Assembly (NCBI RefSeq): GCF_039540975.1
Contig: NZ_BAABFL010000135.1
Span: 1-64,000, forward strand
DNA length: 64,000 nt
From: Kistimonas scapharcae
GTDB lineage: Bacteria > Pseudomonadota > Gammaproteobacteria > Pseudomonadales > Endozoicomonadaceae
Reading direction: 5' to 3'
Part shown: piece by piece, positions 24,712 to 33,237 of the stretch
Layout of the letters: the number at the start of each line of letters is the position of its first letter
Numbering within the stretch: the first letter of the stretch is position 1
Made by a program: the position numbers and the translations under genes
Notes under the pieces: model-generated
Database searches by the model: none
What the model was told of the DNA's origin: nothing
What the model saw: the letters and a program-made list of their open reading frames with translations, nothing else

Positions 24712-25995
24712 ATGAACCAATCGCTGAATGTCGGCGCCCGAAACCTCCAGCGCCTCTGCAGTATCCGCACGATTGTCCTGATTGCAGAAACCATTGGTCT
24801 GTTGCTGGCGGGTTACAGTCTGGCGTTGCCAATCCCTGTGCTGTCAGTAAGCCTGATCTTGTGCCTGAACGCACTGGTAATTATTGGCACCCTGCTTCGA
24901 CTGCGATGCCCACGCCCCATTGGTCATCATGAATTGTTCGCCCAACTGCTGTTTGATCTATTTTCGCAGGCCACACTGTTCTATCTCACCGGAGGGTATA
25001 CCAACCCGTTCATCTCGGTGTTCCTGGTCACAGTCATCATGGGCGCACTCCTGCTGCCATTGCGTTACAGCTGGGGATTGAGTTGTCTATCCATCGTTGT
25101 TTACACCCTGCTGATGAAGTGGTATCAACCGCTGACCGGCCATACATCCGGGCATGACGTTCAGGAAACCATGAGTACCATGGTCATCATGCACCTGGGC
25201 GGTATGTGGCTGACCTACACACTGAGCACCCTGCTGATTAATTTTTTCGTCGTTCGCATGGCTGAAGCCCTGCGGGAAGAACGGGCGACAGTTGCCCAGG
25301 CACGTGAGCGACAGTTACGGGATGAGCACCTGCTGGCCGTCGCCACCACGGCAGCGGGAGCCGCCCATGAACTGGGAACACCACTGGCAACCATGGCCGT
25401 CGTTCTGGGAGACCTGTCAGAGGAACACCGGAATAATCCCGAATTATCAGACGACATAAAACTCCTGAAAACCCAGGTGAAAGAATGCAAGAAACGCCTG
25501 AATCGTCTGGTCACCAGCAGTCAACGTGTAGAGCCCGACACGTTGCCTGCCACAGTATTTCTGGCCGAGGTACTGGATGAGTGGCAGTTGCTGCGTCCCC
25601 ATCTCAAACCTGTCACACCCCATGTTGATCCCAGCTACCAGGAACCGATCAGCCAATGCCGGATTTCGGTCGATTCTGCCCTGCCCATGGCTCTGATCAA
25701 CCTGCTGAATAATGCTGCCGATGCATCGCCGGACCCCGTTTCAGTCACATTGAGACCTGAAGAGAAAAAAATCATCATTGAAATAACAGATAATGGTCCA
25801 GGCTTTGACCTGCCACCCGGAAAAACCGTCATATCACCACCGGTATCAGTGAAAAAAGAGGGATTGGGATTAGGACTTCAACTCAGCCAGGCCACCATTG
25901 AGCGCAGTGGGGGAGAAGTAAGACTCTACCGTCGTCCGGAAGGCGGCACCCTGACAGCCGTAACCCTGCCCGCCAAGGAAAAGGACGCCGCATGA
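24712..25995 (+). CDS. regB: RegB/PrrB/ActS-type redox-sensing histidine kinase
   Basis: 427 residues. Six N-terminal hydrophobic spans (about 15-185) carry TGGYTNPF (93-100), the conserved quinone-binding-loop motif of RegB kinases. The H-box is HELGTPLATM with phospho-acceptor His219, and Cys259 lies exactly 40 residues later, the same spacing as His225 and redox-active Cys265 in Rhodobacter RegB. The ATPase domain follows with NLLNNAADAS (N box) and GLGLGLQLSQ (G box). This kinase family senses the quinone pool/oxygen state and phosphorylates RegA. The stop overlaps the regA start by ATGA, so the two are translationally coupled. Confidence 0.92.
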   Translation: MNQSLNVGARNLQRLCSIRTIVLIAETIGLLLAGYSLALPIPVLSVSLILCLNALVIIGTLLRLRCPRPIGHHELFAQLLFDLFSQATLFYLTGGYTNPFISVFLVTVIMGALLLPLRYSWGLSCLSIVVYTLLMKWYQPLTGHTSGHDVQETMSTMVIMHLGGMWLTYTLSTLLINFFVVRMAEALREERATVAQARERQLRDEHLLAVATTAAGAAHELGTPLATMAVVLGDLSEEHRNNPELSDDIKLLKTQVKECKKRLNRLVTSSQRVEPDTLPATVFLAEVLDEWQLLRPHLKPVTPHVDPSYQEPISQCRISVDSALPMALINLLNNAADASPDPVSVTLRPEEKKIIIEITDNGPGFDLPPGKTVISPPVSVKKEGLGLGLQLSQATIERSGGEVRLYRRPEGGTLTAVTLPAKEKDAA

Positions 25996-26549
25996 ATCAA
26001 AGGGGAAATACAGAATCAGACAACCCTCTCGTTTTACTGGTGGATGATGATGTGACATTCCATCAGGTGCTGGCCCGTTCATTCCGTCGAAAAGGATTTG
26101 ATGTCATCGTGGCGGATGGTGTCGATAACGCCCTGTCGCTGCTGGCACGTTATCAACCGGATTACGCCGTCGTCGATCTCAAGATGGAGGGCGCATCCGG
26201 TCTGGCACTAATCCCGGTATTACAGACCCAGGCTCCCGACTGCAGAACCATCGTGTTAACCGGTTACGCGAGCATTGCCACCGCCGTTGAAGCCATACGG
26301 CTGGGGGCAATGGATTACCTCTGCAAGCCTGCCGATACCGATCAGATTCTTGCTGCATTGCAGGGAAAAACCCCCAACCCGCATTTGCCGCCAGCCGAAC
26401 AGCCCATGTCGGTTGATCGCGTGGAATGGGAGCACATCCAGAAAATCCTGCATGATCATGAAGGTAATATATCGGCAACGGCCCGCAGTCTTGGCATGCA
26501 CCGCCGCACCCTGCAACGGAAACTGGCCAAACGCCCTGTTCCTGCCTGA
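25992..26549 (+). CDS. regA: RegA/PrrA/ActR-type response regulator
   Basis: 185 residues, the family length. Receiver domain (about 13-125) with acidic pair VDDD, phospho-Asp62 in VVDLKMEG, Thr in VLTGYAS, and KPAD. A Pro-rich linker precedes a Fis-type helix-turn-helix (about 150-182) ending ARSLGMHRRTLQRKLAKRP, nearly identical to the strongly conserved RegA/PrrA recognition helix. Because that helix barely varies, known RegA target patterns should apply, and such patterns occur before tonB and the receptor gene. It is likely to control copper uptake along with respiratory genes elsewhere. Confidence 0.92.
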   Translation: MNQRGNTESDNPLVLLVDDDVTFHQVLARSFRRKGFDVIVADGVDNALSLLARYQPDYAVVDLKMEGASGLALIPVLQTQAPDCRTIVLTGYASIATAVEAIRLGAMDYLCKPADTDQILAALQGKTPNPHLPPAEQPMSVDRVEWEHIQKILHDHEGNISATARSLGMHRRTLQRKLAKRPVPA

Positions 26550-26640
26550 CTCAGCAAACACCAGGTAATCCCCAGACTCATCGTGAGCACACGTGCATCT
26601 CCCAACTTGCATCCTGTCGGTTATCCCTGACAATACCCGC

Positions 26641-27297
26641 ATGACAGAATGCTACATCGCCCCCCCCTGCCTGGAAGTACTCCGGGAACTCTACCGCGAC
26701 AATGACATCGTGGTTGTCGACAAACCGGCTGGCCTGCTCAGCGTGCCCGGCCGACACCCTGATAACTACGACAGTGCACTGACGCGCCTTCAGGCTATTG
26801 AGCCGGAAACCCGTGTCGTCCACCGGCTCGATATGGCAACATCCGGCATCATGGTCTTTGGCCTGCATGCAGACAGTCACCGGGCGCTGAGCCGCCAGTT
26901 TCAGGATCGCCTGGTCAGCAAGGCGTATGTGGCCGAGGTCTGGGGTGAGCTGGAAAAAGAAAGCGGTGAAGTTGAACTGCCTTTGCGCTGCGACTGGCCG
27001 AACCGACCCCGACAAATGGTCGATCATGAACAGGGAAAAAGTGCATTCACCCGTTATCAGAAGATGAATAGCCTAAATAGTCATGGACGGGTATGGCTCG
27101 AACCGGTAACCGGACGATCCCATCAGCTGCGGGTACATATGGCAGCTATCGGACATCCGATTCTTGGCTGCAGTTTCTATGCACATGAAGCGGCTCGTTC
27201 TGCAGCAACGCGTCTGCATCTGCACGCAACCAAACTTGCCTTTGTCCATCCTGTAACCACTAAAACCTTAGCGTTTGACTGCCCTGTGCCATTTTAA
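26641..27297 (+). CDS. rluA: RluA-type dual-specificity pseudouridine synthase
   Basis: 218 residues from ATG 26641, against 219 for E. coli RluA; an upstream GTG at 26593 would add an unrelated leader. Signature motifs: VDKPAGLLSVPG, the catalytic HRLDMATSGIMV with the essential Asp, RPRQMVDHEQGKSA, and GRSHQLRVHM. The closeness to RluA, rather than RluB/C/D (no S4 domain), points to pseudouridylation of 23S rRNA position 746 and tRNA position 32. It follows regA by 91 bases and has no evident tie to the redox operon. Confidence 0.9.
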   Translation: MTECYIAPPCLEVLRELYRDNDIVVVDKPAGLLSVPGRHPDNYDSALTRLQAIEPETRVVHRLDMATSGIMVFGLHADSHRALSRQFQDRLVSKAYVAEVWGELEKESGEVELPLRCDWPNRPRQMVDHEQGKSAFTRYQKMNSLNSHGRVWLEPVTGRSHQLRVHMAAIGHPILGCSFYAHEAARSAATRLHLHATKLAFVHPVTTKTLAFDCPVPF

Positions 27298-27400
27298 AAA
27301 ACATATCATGGTGGCGATAATACATGATTAAGAAGTGCAGCCTGCTTGATGCGTGAACAGTGCGAATCGTTGCACCTGGACAATTCCAGAGCTATAACAA

Positions 27401-28990
27401 TTATTGGCTATCAGTACTGCTGGTAGACTCATCACTGAACAACTGCCCAAAACGATCCGAGGTCGAGTCAGAGGAAGTAGTAATATCACTCGCTACTTCC
27501 TGAATCGTAAGGGAATCCTCATGTTCTAAATATTCAGGCGCAGATGGAAATATGTCCCATTCAATAATCTTTTTATCAGCACCACCGCTTAGAAATTCTA
27601 TCTCACTAAACTTTAATCCATAGATCACTTCATTAACATGTTTCTCCAAACATGCGATTTTTTCCCATTCATCCTTCTTTTCCAGTTGAATAGGTTCAGC
27701 ATCACTCGTAGAAAGCACCACACTATCGGAGGCTTTAATGCCAGTATTGGCAGATCCAATGAAACGAGATTCTCGTCGCCCCCAGACAACCGCAGACCAA
27801 TCCAGTGAACAGGTGATAAAACATCTGGAAGAGATAATCGTTATACTATTAATTAGCGCTTCATGCCCATCAAGTACTTGAACGATTTCCCATTTTTCAT
27901 GATTGGATGCATCGGACTGTTTTTTTATAATACATAATTCATTTTCATCTGATGCAGCGATCAGTGTATCCATCCCCAGAGATTTGCATTGAGTCATTCC
28001 ATTATGCGCTAAAGAATATGAGCAAAACCACCGATTGATTTGATGATTAAACTTCCAGTATCGTAAAGTAAAATCAGTTGAAACGGAAACGAGCCTACAT
28101 TGAGCTAACTCAAATACATTTTCATAGGGTTTTACTATCTCTAATGACTCAACAGAATCCGTATGCCCTGTCAAATATTGTACTGGCGACCATCGATTTT
28201 TTATTTCACCCCACACACCAATGGATTGATCTACCGATGACGAAAATACAAACATTCCCATTAAAGAGACGAGCCCTGTTACCGTGTCAGTGTGAGAAAG
28301 CTCTCTGACACAGCGCCAGCCCACAACTGGAAAAGATTTATAAAACTTAATTTTATTATTACAAGCATAGGCAAACGAATCACCATCCAGCCTCGTTAAA
28401 TGATCAACAATACCTTCTGCGTTAGAGATAGTCTTTACACAGCTCCATTGTTCCTGAATAACCCTTTCCCAAACCTTAACGTCTCCATCCTGCGCGCAGG
28501 ATACCATTGCAGAGGGACTCAGCACCTCGACGCCATAGACTTCATCTGTGTGATCAAGTAACTCATTCCGACAAGCCCATCCTTTTACTGTTTTCACCCA
28601 AACACGAAGGGAGCAATCATCAGAACATGATATCAAAGAAGGTGATTCATTTTTTTCAATTCCAGGAACAACAATCATTCTTCTTATTTTACCCGTATGC
28701 TCTGTGAGTATTTCTTTCGCCAGAACACTTGAATCTGTGCTTTTCGAACTTACTGAAAAAATCCTTTTACACCTCAACACCTCAACCTGTCTCTTTAGCA
28801 CTGGCAAAGCCAAACCCAAAATACGCTGTGCATTCAATAAATACAACACAGACACAGAATTTGTATTCACTTTGCGAAACCTGTGAGCCGAGCGAATCAC
28901 GACAAGACTATCAAGATAGTTAACTTGCCTTCCCTGATTGATTCCTACACCTGAAAACTCCATCAAACACCCTTTCAATACATGTAACAT
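27401..28990 (-). CDS. Eukaryote-like WD40 repeat protein
   Basis: 529 residues from ATG 28990 (AGGAG 10 bases upstream); ATG 28963, behind AAAGGG, is an alternative. An N-terminal region of about 90 residues of no recognised family is followed by eight WD40-type repeats (about 95-490), each with an H-T/N-x-x-V start and a final W or Y, as in ISCSDDCSLRVWVK, VSCAQDGDVKVWER and FSSSVDQSIGVWGE; this would fold as one seven- or eight-bladed propeller. The tail is Ser/Thr/Asp-rich. There is no signal peptide or membrane span. The gene is markedly AT-richer than both flanks and is flanked by long gene-poor sequence, suggesting acquisition. WD40 propellers serve as protein-docking platforms; the partner is unknown. 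Confidence 0.82.
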   Translation of the reverse strand: MLHVLKGCLMEFSGVGINQGRQVNYLDSLVVIRSAHRFRKVNTNSVSVLYLLNAQRILGLALPVLKRQVEVLRCKRIFSVSSKSTDSSVLAKEILTEHTGKIRRMIVVPGIEKNESPSLISCSDDCSLRVWVKTVKGWACRNELLDHTDEVYGVEVLSPSAMVSCAQDGDVKVWERVIQEQWSCVKTISNAEGIVDHLTRLDGDSFAYACNNKIKFYKSFPVVGWRCVRELSHTDTVTGLVSLMGMFVFSSSVDQSIGVWGEIKNRWSPVQYLTGHTDSVESLEIVKPYENVFELAQCRLVSVSTDFTLRYWKFNHQINRWFCSYSLAHNGMTQCKSLGMDTLIAASDENELCIIKKQSDASNHEKWEIVQVLDGHEALINSITIISSRCFITCSLDWSAVVWGRRESRFIGSANTGIKASDSVVLSTSDAEPIQLEKKDEWEKIACLEKHVNEVIYGLKFSEIEFLSGGADKKIIEWDIFPSAPEYLEHEDSLTIQEVASDITTSSDSTSDRFGQLFSDESTSSTDSQ

Positions 28991-29224
28991 AGACTCCTAT
29001 AGACAATGGAATCTTTATTTTATTCACGGTTTAACAACACCTGTCATGCAAACTGACAATCTCTCGCCCTTTGCCAGATTAAGTAAAAACACCTAGAGAC
29101 ACCTATACAGATAATCCGTTAGCGTTAAATAAAGGCTTTTATGAATGCAGGATCTTATCAAAAACATGAACTCGGTTACGTTACATTCGGACTCTCAAAA
29201 TGCTGTAACCGGCATGTTGTCCTG

Positions 29225-29260
29225 TGCTGCCCTGCTACTATCTGCTGCCCTGCTACTGAG
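29225..29260 (+). repeat. Tandem 18-base direct repeat in the brnQ leader
   Basis: Two adjacent copies, each starting TGCTGCCCTGCTACT (29225-29239 and 29243-29257), differing only in the last three bases of the 18-base unit. Confidence 0.7.
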
Positions 29261-29294
29261 ACGCGGGTTGGCAGTCTAGTATTTACGAAAACTG

Positions 29295-29317
29295 TCGGCC
29301 CTTACGGAAAGGGCCGA
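29295..29317 (+). promoter_or_regulatory. Stable leader hairpin upstream of brnQ
   Basis: Perfect 9-bp arms TCGGCCCTT and AAGGGCCGA around the 5-base loop ACGGA, 88 bases before the brnQ start. No T-run follows, so it is more likely a structured leader or attenuator than a terminator. Confidence 0.45.
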
Positions 29318-29404
29318 TGGTTGTCGCACCGCCTTCATACATACAACCAGAATCCCCACCCGTAACGCTGACAGTCTCCATCCAACTGATGACACGAGGC
29401 TGCT

Positions 29405-30727
29405 GTGAAGACAACGAACATCGCCGCATTGGGACTCATGACCTTCTCCTTGTTTTTAGGAGCAGGCAATCTCATTTTCCCCCCCATTATCGGCTACCTG
29501 GCCGGCGACCAGACCTGGCAGGCCGGCGCCGGCTTTATCCTTGGCGATGTGGGACTGACCCTGCTGGCGTTGATCGCTGTTGCCTTGAGTGGTGGTCCTG
29601 ACAAGGTGGTCAGGGATTTCTCCCCCGCTACCCAAAAGCTGTTCTGGGTCGTTTTATTCATTGTGATTGGTCCGGCGTTCGTTATCCCCCGTGCGGTTAT
29701 GGTCGCCTATGAAACCGGCTTCATGCCCTTTTTCCCCAACACAGGGGATACGGTATTTCATGGCTATGTTGTGGTTTACCTCGCGATCACTTTGGCCCTG
29801 ACGTTAAGGCCGGGCCAGTTAGTCTCCACCATCGGCAAATGGATGACTCCGTTGCTCGCGTTGATGTTAACCACAATCGCGGTAGGCACATTGATCAATC
29901 CGCAAAGTGCCATTGAGCCTGCCCGTGGCGTTTATGAAAGCCAGCCCGTCGCTGAAGGCCTGATCCAGGGCTACCTGACCATGGACGTATTGGGCGCACT
30001 GGGTTTTGGCTGGATTATCACTCACGCGATTAAAAGCCTTGGCGTCACCAGTGGTCGGGACATTGCCCGCTTCACCACCATGGCAGGCCTTATTGCAGCG
30101 ATCGGCATGATCCTCATTTACAGCGCTCTGTTTTATCTCGGCGCCACCAGTCATGGCTTGGTACCAGACGCCAGTAACGGTGCCCGTATCTTATCCACCT
30201 ATGTCGCCGCCCTGTTTGGCCCCGCCGGCAATATGGTGTTGACCCTTGTCATCACGCTTGCCTGTTTAACGACCTGTATCGGTGTCACAGGCGCCAGCGC
30301 AGAGTATTTCAGTAAAACGTTTACATCATTCAGCTATCGTCAGTATGTGGCTGCAATTGCCGTAGCCTCCGCTTTGGTTGCAACGGTCGGTCTTGACCAG
30401 TTGATCGTGCTGACGGTGCCTGTGATTGTAACCATCTACCCGGTAGCGATCGCCGTCATCATCATGCCCTTTATCCGCCGGTTTCTGTTTTACCCGACCA
30501 TGGTTACCCGTGTCGTCAGTGCAACCGCCTTACTGTTTGCCATTCCGGATGGCATTAAGGCCGCTGGATTTATGCCTGAATCGATCAATGCCTTTTTGAC
30601 TCAGCACCTGCCTATGTTTGAACAAGGCATGGGATGGGTCGTTCCCGGCATGATCATGCTGGTATTGAGCATCGCTGCCAGCCAGTGCTTTGGCTGGAAC
30701 CGGCAGTCTGAAGAAGCGGCCTACTAA
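29405..30727 (+). CDS. brnQ: BrnQ branched-chain amino acid transporter (LIVCS family)
   Basis: 440 residues, the family length, beginning at GTG 29405 with GAGG 5 bases upstream. About 12 hydrophobic spans. The N-terminus GLMTFSLFLGAGNLIFPPIIG is the family signature, and FVIPRAVMVAYETG and CLTTCIGVTGASAEYF further on are also typical. BrnQ proteins are inner-membrane cation-coupled symporters for leucine, isoleucine and valine. The gene stands alone, with a repeat-bearing structured leader before it and a GC-rich hairpin just after it. Confidence 0.93.
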   Translation: MKTTNIAALGLMTFSLFLGAGNLIFPPIIGYLAGDQTWQAGAGFILGDVGLTLLALIAVALSGGPDKVVRDFSPATQKLFWVVLFIVIGPAFVIPRAVMVAYETGFMPFFPNTGDTVFHGYVVVYLAITLALTLRPGQLVSTIGKWMTPLLALMLTTIAVGTLINPQSAIEPARGVYESQPVAEGLIQGYLTMDVLGALGFGWIITHAIKSLGVTSGRDIARFTTMAGLIAAIGMILIYSALFYLGATSHGLVPDASNGARILSTYVAALFGPAGNMVLTLVITLACLTTCIGVTGASAEYFSKTFTSFSYRQYVAAIAVASALVATVGLDQLIVLTVPVIVTIYPVAIAVIIMPFIRRFLFYPTMVTRVVSATALLFAIPDGIKAAGFMPESINAFLTQHLPMFEQGMGWVVPGMIMLVLSIAASQCFGWNRQSEEAAY

Positions 30728-30736
30728 ACAGACCAT

Positions 30737-30768
30737 GCCCCTCTGAACCATTGACGGTTTGGAGGGGC
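30737..30768 (+). terminator. GC-rich hairpin after brnQ
   Basis: Arms GCCCCTC (30737-30743) and GAGGGGC (30762-30768), with inner AACC/GGTT and outer GACC/GGTC pairing extending the stem. It lies 10 bases after the brnQ stop. There is no T-run, so termination strength is uncertain. Confidence 0.45.
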
Positions 30769-30854
30769 GGTCACAGGAAGGATTTGGCAGCAGGAATCAA
30801 ATAGTGTTACAAGTGTCGCAATAACAAAAACAACAAACGACAGGGGCATGTGCC

Positions 30855-32090
30855 GTGGACTACATCCTTTACGCCATCCCGGTTTTCTTGCTACTGATTG
30901 CGATTGAGATTCTCGCAACGGTGATTCGCAAGAAAGACTATTACCGCACGAATGATGCTATCAACAGTATCAGTACCGGCATGATCAGCACTGCCGCCAA
31001 CCTGACAACCAAGGTTGTCACTTTCACGATTTATGTCGCAGTCTTCGAATACCTTGCCCCTTTTCAGCTCGATGCCAGCCATCTGTGGGTTTGGGTGCTG
31101 GGCTTCTTCCTGAAAGATTTTTTCTATTACTGGTATCACCGCGCCGGTCACGAGATCAATATCCTCTGGGCGTCACACGCCGTGCATCACCAGAGTGAAG
31201 AATACAACATGACCACGGCCCTGCGACAAACGTCCACAGGCTTCCTCTTTAACTGGATTTTTTATGTGCCGGTCGCATTAGTGGGTATACCACCGGTAGT
31301 CTTTTTTGCTGTCAGCTCCATCAACCTGCTCTACCAGTATTGGGTGCATACCCGGCATATACCGAAGCTTGGCTGGTTCGAATGGTTCTTTATCACCCCC
31401 TCCAATCATCGCGTTCATCATGCCAAGAATCGCCGTTATCTGGATAAAAACTACGGTGGTGTCTTTATCATCTGGGATCGCCTGTTTGGCACCTATGCCG
31501 AAGAAGACAACAACTATGAGCCGATTCGTTACGGCACCCTGAAGCCCCTGCGCAGCTGGAATCCTTTATGGGCCAACCTGCAACTCTATGTGCACCTGGG
31601 GCAGGACGCTGTCAAAACCCGTAGCTGGAAAGACAAGCTGACGCTATGGTTCCGCCGAACCGGTTATCGGCCGGCAGATGTAGCCACACCGATGAAAATG
31701 CCTGATATCCATGCCTATGAGAATTACAATCCATTCGTTAATCCAACACTGCAGGCTTATGTCGCTTTCCAGTTTCTGATTTTGATCGTCGGCACCGTGC
31801 TGTTAATTGCAGCCAACGACACACTGTCTTTTGGCTTAACGGTCTTGTGGACCGCGATGCTGGGTTACCAACTACTGATCATCGGATGGTTGCAGGAAAA
31901 GAAAAACGGTTTTGTCTGGCTGGAGCTATCCCGTTTTGTTGCGGTCATTCCAGCACTGATACTGACGCAAAAAGAATTATCACTGACACATGACATGATG
32001 TTGTCCCTTGCCGTTTATGGCGTTCTGTCGCTGGCCGCTATCTCGATAATCGGGTCAAAAAAGACAATTGTCAGCTACCAGAATTCCTGA
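30855..32090 (+). CDS. Membrane fatty acid hydroxylase / sterol desaturase family protein, AGMO (TMEM195)-like
   Basis: 411 residues from GTG 30855 (AGGGG 8 bases upstream). At least seven hydrophobic spans. The di-iron histidine boxes are complete: HRAGH (95-99), HAVHH (108-112) and HRVHH (185-189). The sequence FFYYWYHRAGHEINILWASHAVHH and the long C-terminal hydrophobic half are closer to the alkylglycerol monooxygenase (TMEM195) branch than to C-4/C-5 sterol oxidases. The family inserts oxygen into lipids at the inner membrane; animal AGMO cleaves ether lipids with tetrahydropterin. The bacterial substrate cannot be deduced. A reductase-like gene follows 52 bases downstream and may act with it. 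Confidence 0.86.
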   Translation: MDYILYAIPVFLLLIAIEILATVIRKKDYYRTNDAINSISTGMISTAANLTTKVVTFTIYVAVFEYLAPFQLDASHLWVWVLGFFLKDFFYYWYHRAGHEINILWASHAVHHQSEEYNMTTALRQTSTGFLFNWIFYVPVALVGIPPVVFFAVSSINLLYQYWVHTRHIPKLGWFEWFFITPSNHRVHHAKNRRYLDKNYGGVFIIWDRLFGTYAEEDNNYEPIRYGTLKPLRSWNPLWANLQLYVHLGQDAVKTRSWKDKLTLWFRRTGYRPADVATPMKMPDIHAYENYNPFVNPTLQAYVAFQFLILIVGTVLLIAANDTLSFGLTVLWTAMLGYQLLIIGWLQEKKNGFVWLELSRFVAVIPALILTQKELSLTHDMMLSLAVYGVLSLAAISIIGSKKTIVSYQNS

Positions 32091-32142
32091 GAGTATGGCG
32101 AACCAATAATCATGAGCGGCTTCTGCGCGGTAAGGAAAGACA

Positions 32143-33192
32143 ATGGCTAAATGGATGATATACGGCGCCAACGGCTACAGCGCCAGACTCGCCGTTCAGG
32201 CGGCGAAAGAACGGGGTTTTCAGCCGGTTTTAGCAGGGCGTAACCGCGAAAAAGTCGAGACCATTGCCCAGCAGACCGGGCTTGAAGCCCGTGTATTCAG
32301 CCTGGACAACACCGCCGATATCATCACCAACCTGCGCGATATCAAAGCCGTGATACATTGTGCCGGCCCCTTCTCCGCCACCGCCGCGCCCATGATGGAA
32401 GCCTGCCTGCAAAATGGCACTCACTACGCGGATATCACCGGTGAGATTCCTGTCTTTGAACATGGGAAGACCTTGCATGAGCGTGCCCGTGAAAACAATG
32501 TGGTGCTCTGCCCCGGCGTCGGCTTTGATGTTATCCCGACCGACTGTATCGCCGCCTGCCTGAAAGAAGCCCTGCCGGATGCTACGGAACTAAACCTGGC
32601 ATTTAATGCCGGTGGCACTCTCAGCCCCGGTACCGCCAAGACCTCCGTTGAAATTCTGGCTGGCGGCATCAAGGTGCGTCGCAATGGTGAGCTGGTGACT
32701 GTGCCACGCACCTGGAATATACGAGACATTGATTATGGCCGTGGACCACGTACCTCTGCCGTGATTCCCTGGGGCGATGTATCCACTGCGGCATGGACGA
32801 CAGGTATCAAAAATATTGCAGTGTATATTCCTGCACCGGGCAGCCGGCTGGCATTGAAGGCCACCAGCCTGGCGACGCCACTGCTGAAGCTTAAACCGGT
32901 ACAACAATTCCTGAAAAAGCGCATCGAGAAGTCCATCCCCGGCCCAACCGCCGAGCAACGCTCCGCACGGAAAACCCTGCTATGGGGGGAAGTAATCAAC
33001 GCCAGTGGTCAGCGGGTTGAAGCACGTCTTCAGACGGCAAATGGCTATGATGTCACTGTCGCCGGAATCCTGGCCGCCGGTGAGATGCTGGCAAACTACC
33101 AGGGCGAAGGCGGCTACTTTACCCCTTCACAGTTGTTTGGCCCGAAGATCATTGAATCACTGCCTGGTTCTGGCACGATCGAAATCCGCTAG
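32143..33192 (+). CDS. Saccharopine dehydrogenase-like NAD(P)-binding oxidoreductase
   Basis: 349 residues; ATG 32143 has AAGGA 6 bases upstream. The Rossmann start WMIYGANGYSARLAVQAA (about 4-21) binds NAD(P), followed by VLAGRN and VIHCAGPFS, and HYADITGE (about 93-100), all typical of the saccharopine dehydrogenase NADP-binding family that includes trans-acting enoyl reductases. Length and a mid-length hydrophobic stretch fit small lipid-active members. It probably reduces an acyl or related substrate; real lysine metabolism is unlikely. It is co-directional with the AGMO-like gene and probably in one operon with it. Confidence 0.82.
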   Translation: MAKWMIYGANGYSARLAVQAAKERGFQPVLAGRNREKVETIAQQTGLEARVFSLDNTADIITNLRDIKAVIHCAGPFSATAAPMMEACLQNGTHYADITGEIPVFEHGKTLHERARENNVVLCPGVGFDVIPTDCIAACLKEALPDATELNLAFNAGGTLSPGTAKTSVEILAGGIKVRRNGELVTVPRTWNIRDIDYGRGPRTSAVIPWGDVSTAAWTTGIKNIAVYIPAPGSRLALKATSLATPLLKLKPVQQFLKKRIEKSIPGPTAEQRSARKTLLWGEVINASGQRVEARLQTANGYDVTVAGILAAGEMLANYQGEGGYFTPSQLFGPKIIESLPGSGTIEIR

Positions 33193-33201
33193 GTTCAAGA
33201 T

Positions 33202-33232
33202 GGGCATACCAACCAGTCAGACGGGTATGCCC
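33202..33232. terminator. Hairpin between convergent genes ending at 33192 and 33238
   Basis: Perfect 9-bp arms GGGCATACC (33202-33210) and GGTATGCCC (33224-33232), 13-base loop, in the 45-base gap between two convergent stops. A run of T at 33245-33250 follows on the plus strand, some 12 bases late. Confidence 0.5.
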
Positions 33233-33237
33233 TGCCA

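Larger units (their letters stand above)
28991..29404. other. 414-base non-coding region between the WD40 gene and brnQ
   Basis: The WD40-proximal half is AT-rich with no recognised signal beyond the AGGAG before the WD40 start. The brnQ-proximal half holds an inverted pair CGGTTAC (29173-29179) / GTAACCG (29205-29211), a tandem 18-base repeat (29225-29260) and a strong hairpin (29295-29317). A 74-codon frame through here is Cys-rich, has no family look and overlaps these structures, so I do not call it. Confidence 0.6.

Noticed and set aside
29321..29330. Half-site TTGTCGCACC before brnQ resembling half of the tonB element
   Set aside because: Only one half-site is present and no partner GCGnC lies at a usable distance.
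29141..29365. 74-codon Cys-rich frame before brnQ
   Set aside because: Overlaps the tandem repeat and the hairpin, has no ribosome binding site of note, and its Cys-Cys-Pro-Ala repeats come from the DNA repeat itself.
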